DNA of 16,097 bases from a bacterium. GTDB lineage: Bacteria; Lindowbacteria; 2-12-FULL-62-27. Positions within the stretch are counted from its first letter, which is position 1, and each line of letters opens with the position of its first letter. Location: the NCBI GenBank assembly GCA_016202645.1, contig JACQOF010000075.1, positions 1 through 16,097 on the forward strand, given 5' to 3'. Positions 15,601 to 16,097 of this stretch are shown piece by piece. The position numbers and the translations under genes are program-made. The notes beneath the pieces were generated by a model. It worked only from the letters and a program-made list of their open reading frames with translations. It did not search any database and was not told the origin of the DNA.

Positions 15601-16097
15601 GTCCGTTTCCGGAATTTTACGATATAGGTCGACCCCAGAATTCCCAGCGGCGTGGCGGCCAGAACTTCGAGAGGCCGCGCCAGGACGGCTTCGATCGGCC
15701 GGAACATTTGTCCGAAGGGATGGGGCAGGACATAGAAATGGCAAAACCGCTGAGCGAGGATGTCAAAGCCATTTTTTCGGAGGGTTCGCTTGAGGGCAAA
15801 CGGCGAATGTTCGCGCGAGATCGGTATCCGCTCCGGCGGAATCCGGCCATTTCTCAAAGGCGCGACAATCTTCGCGGCGACGGGCTTTGCCAGGTCTTCG
15901 TAAAAAAATCTCCACCGTACGGCCGGACAGAGGACATTCCGGGCCGTGAGGATGCCGGTCCCGCCCGGTTTCAAAACCCGCCGGCATTCCCGGATCATCG
16001 GCTCGTCGGAGTCCATGTATTCGATGACGCCCATGGCGGTATAGAAATCAACGCTGTTGTCCGGAAACGGAATGTTTTCGCAGTCCCCGATCAACAC
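15597..16097 (-). CDS. SAM-dependent methyltransferase, C-terminal part (5' end outside window)
   Basis: 166 residues to the stop. The first codon in the window is GTG and is not a likely start, because the SAM-binding motif I (GxGxG) lies further upstream. The rest is a class I methyltransferase: GDCENIPFPDNSVDFYTAMGVIEYM at the motif II and post-motif positions, then ECRRVLKPGG (the common LKPGG turn), then a C-terminal segment with HFYVLPHPFGQMFRPIEA. This resembles UbiE/COQ5-like or glycan-cluster methyltransferases. The target is unknown. The neighbouring deacetylase suggests a polysaccharide or lipid-linked sugar pathway upstream of this window. Confidence 0.88.
   Translation of the reverse strand: MLIGDCENIPFPDNSVDFYTAMGVIEYMDSDEPMIRECRRVLKPGGTGILTARNVLCPAVRWRFFYEDLAKPVAAKIVAPLRNGRIPPERIPISREHSPFALKRTLRKNGFDILAQRFCHFYVLPHPFGQMFRPIEAVLARPLEVLAATPLGILGSTYIVKFRKRT

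Noticed and set aside
15601-15744. N-terminal extension of the deacetylase frame as a possible signal peptide
   Set aside because: The 48 residues are Arg/Pro/Ser-rich without a hydrophobic core and overlap the methyltransferase. ATG 15600 fits the overlap pattern.

Overview
This is a GC-rich (by eye about 60%), extremely compact bacterial segment. Once the partial genes at both ends are counted, almost every base is coding. The only real intergenic gap is 63 bp (3294-3356). No tRNA, rRNA, CRISPR array, insertion sequence or integrase is visible. The organism cannot be named from this window. The Ehr-type complex, the TPR-protease/ABC operon and the GC content would suit an anaerobic or facultative lineage such as Desulfobacterota, Acidobacteriota or a related candidate phylum, but that is inference.

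There are three transcription blocks. (1) 3293 down to 1, minus strand: a TPR protein fused to a CPBP-type intramembrane protease, an ABC ATPase and the start of a membrane protein likely to be its permease, joined by ATGA stop/start overlaps. (2) 3357-5404, plus strand: an AAA/DUF4143 ATPase with a nuclease-like C-terminal domain, overlapping a CYTH-family protein. A TTGACA promoter and a 16-bp perfect palindrome sit in the divergent gap just before the ATPase start, which has no Shine-Dalgarno. (3) 16097 down to 5401, minus strand: ten genes with gaps of 0 to 11 nt or 4-nt overlaps. They are a methyltransferase (partial), a polysaccharide deacetylase, an exported phospholipase D-like protein, a DUF2419-like protein with an added four-Cys motif, then a six-gene complex-I/hydrogenase-4-like module.

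The six-gene module (HyfB, HyfC, HyfE, HyfF, NuoCD/HyfG-like, ferredoxin-NuoB/HyfI-like) is the main point of interest. The small-subunit fusion keeps Cys ligands for three [4Fe-4S] clusters. The large subunit has lost all four Cys that bind the NiFe centre in group 4 hydrogenases (Ala197, Thr200, Ser458, Asn461 instead). It is therefore best read as an energy-converting hydrogenase-related (Ehr) complex: a membrane ion pump with an electron-input arm but no hydrogenase site. Its electron acceptor is unknown. No hydrogenase maturation genes are present in the window.

Several true starts lie well inside the longest open frames. For hyfC, hyfE, the large subunit and the deacetylase, the ATG overlapping the upstream stop codon fits the family start and gives normal lengths.
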